A stretch of 5,909 bases of DNA. Source: Thermomicrobiaceae bacterium (GTDB lineage Bacteria > Chloroflexota > Chloroflexia > Thermomicrobiales > Thermomicrobiaceae). The notes under the pieces are model-generated. The model saw only the letters and a list, made by a program, of their open reading frames with translations. It was not told where the DNA came from and searched no databases. Where the stretch lies: positions 1-5,909 of the forward strand of contig SKTL01000092.1 of the NCBI GenBank assembly GCA_007122555.1. The letters run 5' to 3'. Positions 5,342 to 5,909 of the stretch are shown here, in pieces; the first letter of the stretch is position 1, and each line of letters opens with the position of its first letter. A program made the position numbers and the translations under genes.

Positions 5342-5909
5342 ATGACTCCTGCGCCTCGTATTGCGGTCGGCGGACTGTTTCACGAAACACATACCTTCGC
5401 AGACTCGCCGACGACACTTGCCGACTTCCAGGCTCAGTCGCTGATGTACGGCGAGGATATCGAACGGGAAACGCAGGGCGCTCGTTCCGGAATAGCCGGA
5501 ATGATCGCCGGTAGCCGATCCCATGGCTGGAGCATTCTGCCAACCGTATACGCCGGGGCGATGCCGGCCGGCACGGTGGCGCAAGATGCCTATGAACGGC
5601 TTGTGAAAGACCTTCTGGACCGCCTCGAAGCGCAGATGCCGTTCGACGGCATCCTGCTCGCCTTGCACGGAGCGATGGTGACCGAAGAATGCCTGGATGC
5701 CGAAAGCGACATTCTCGAGCGAGTTCGGGCCGTCGTTGGTCAGGATGTTCCGATCGTCGTCGAACTCGATATGCACGGTAATATCGGCAAGGCGTCAGTC
5801 GAACTGGCGGACGTACTGGTCAGTTACGACACGAACCCCCATGTCGATGCCTACGAGCGCGGATATGAGTGCGCCGACATACTGAAGCGATTGCTCGAAG
5901 GCGAGATCA
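5342..5909 (+). CDS. M81 family metallopeptidase (MlrC-like), 3'-truncated by window end
   Basis: The frame runs from ATG 5342 to the right edge without a stop, giving 189 residues of a family that is normally about 490 long. Only the N-terminal (DUF1485-type) domain is visible. Recognisable family segments are GLFHETHTF (11-19), HGWSILPTVYAGAMPAGTV (61-79), FDGILLALHGAMVTE (101-115), VVELDMHGN (139-147) and SYDTNPHVDAYERG (161-174). Asp143, His145 and His167 match the conserved D-x-H and PHVD positions taken as zinc ligands in MlrC-like enzymes. MlrC from microcystin-degrading Sphingomonas cleaves small peptides derived from microcystin, but most family members are uncharacterised and many sit beside peptide-type ABC importers, as here. 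The enzyme may therefore act on the imported substrate in the cytoplasm; no signal peptide is seen. The start is supported by a ribosome binding site. A decayed paralogue of its first codons lies at 1487-1654. Confidence 0.92.
   Translation, partial: MTPAPRIAVGGLFHETHTFADSPTTLADFQAQSLMYGEDIERETQGARSGIAGMIAGSRSHGWSILPTVYAGAMPAGTVAQDAYERLVKDLLDRLEAQMPFDGILLALHGAMVTEECLDAESDILERVRAVVGQDVPIVVELDMHGNIGKASVELADVLVSYDTNPHVDAYERGYECADILKRLLEGEI

Overview
The window is a bacterial transport locus with every gene on the + strand. It is moderately GC-rich, has good Shine-Dalgarno sites and is tightly packed. The solute-binding protein has a twin-arginine signal that ends in a lipobox, followed by a very acidic linker. 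Together with the bacterial style of the permeases and ATPase, this suggests a Chloroflexota-like (SAR202/Thermomicrobia-type) bacterium. That placement is inference from style only; no marker gene is present.

Layout: (1) 2-934 is the 3' part of a MalK/UgpC-type (CUT1) ABC ATPase whose Walker A lies off the left edge. (2) 982-1428 is a RidA/YjgF-family protein. (3) 1429-1752 is a 324-bp gap holding a decayed 5' fragment of an M81 (MlrC-like) metallopeptidase gene, a small GC hairpin and the ribosome binding site of the next gene. (4) 1753-3444 is a family 5 (peptide/nickel/opine-type) solute-binding lipoprotein. (5) 3441-4388 and 4399-5307 are the two matching DppB- and DppC-type permeases. 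(6) 5342 to the right edge is the N-terminal 189 residues of an intact M81 peptidase.

How they work together: the binding protein and two permeases form the substrate-specific part of a peptide-type ABC importer. Its DppD/DppF-type ATPases are not in the window and may lie to the right. The MalK-type ATPase most likely belongs to a separate sugar-type importer to the left. The M81 enzyme, 34 bp after the last permease, is probably co-transcribed and may hydrolyse what the importer brings in. RidA may remove reactive enamine/imine by-products of the amino-acid catabolism that follows.

The most notable observation is the M81 remnant at 1487-1654. It is about 81% identical in nucleotides to the start of the downstream M81 gene over 99 aligned positions. 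The equivalent of the start codon is ATA, there is an in-frame 25-codon gap, and the fragment soon stops. M81 sequence therefore flanks the binding-protein/permease cassette on both sides, pointing to past duplication and rearrangement of M81-linked transporter cassettes. I found no RNA genes, CRISPR arrays, insertion sequences or convincing terminators.
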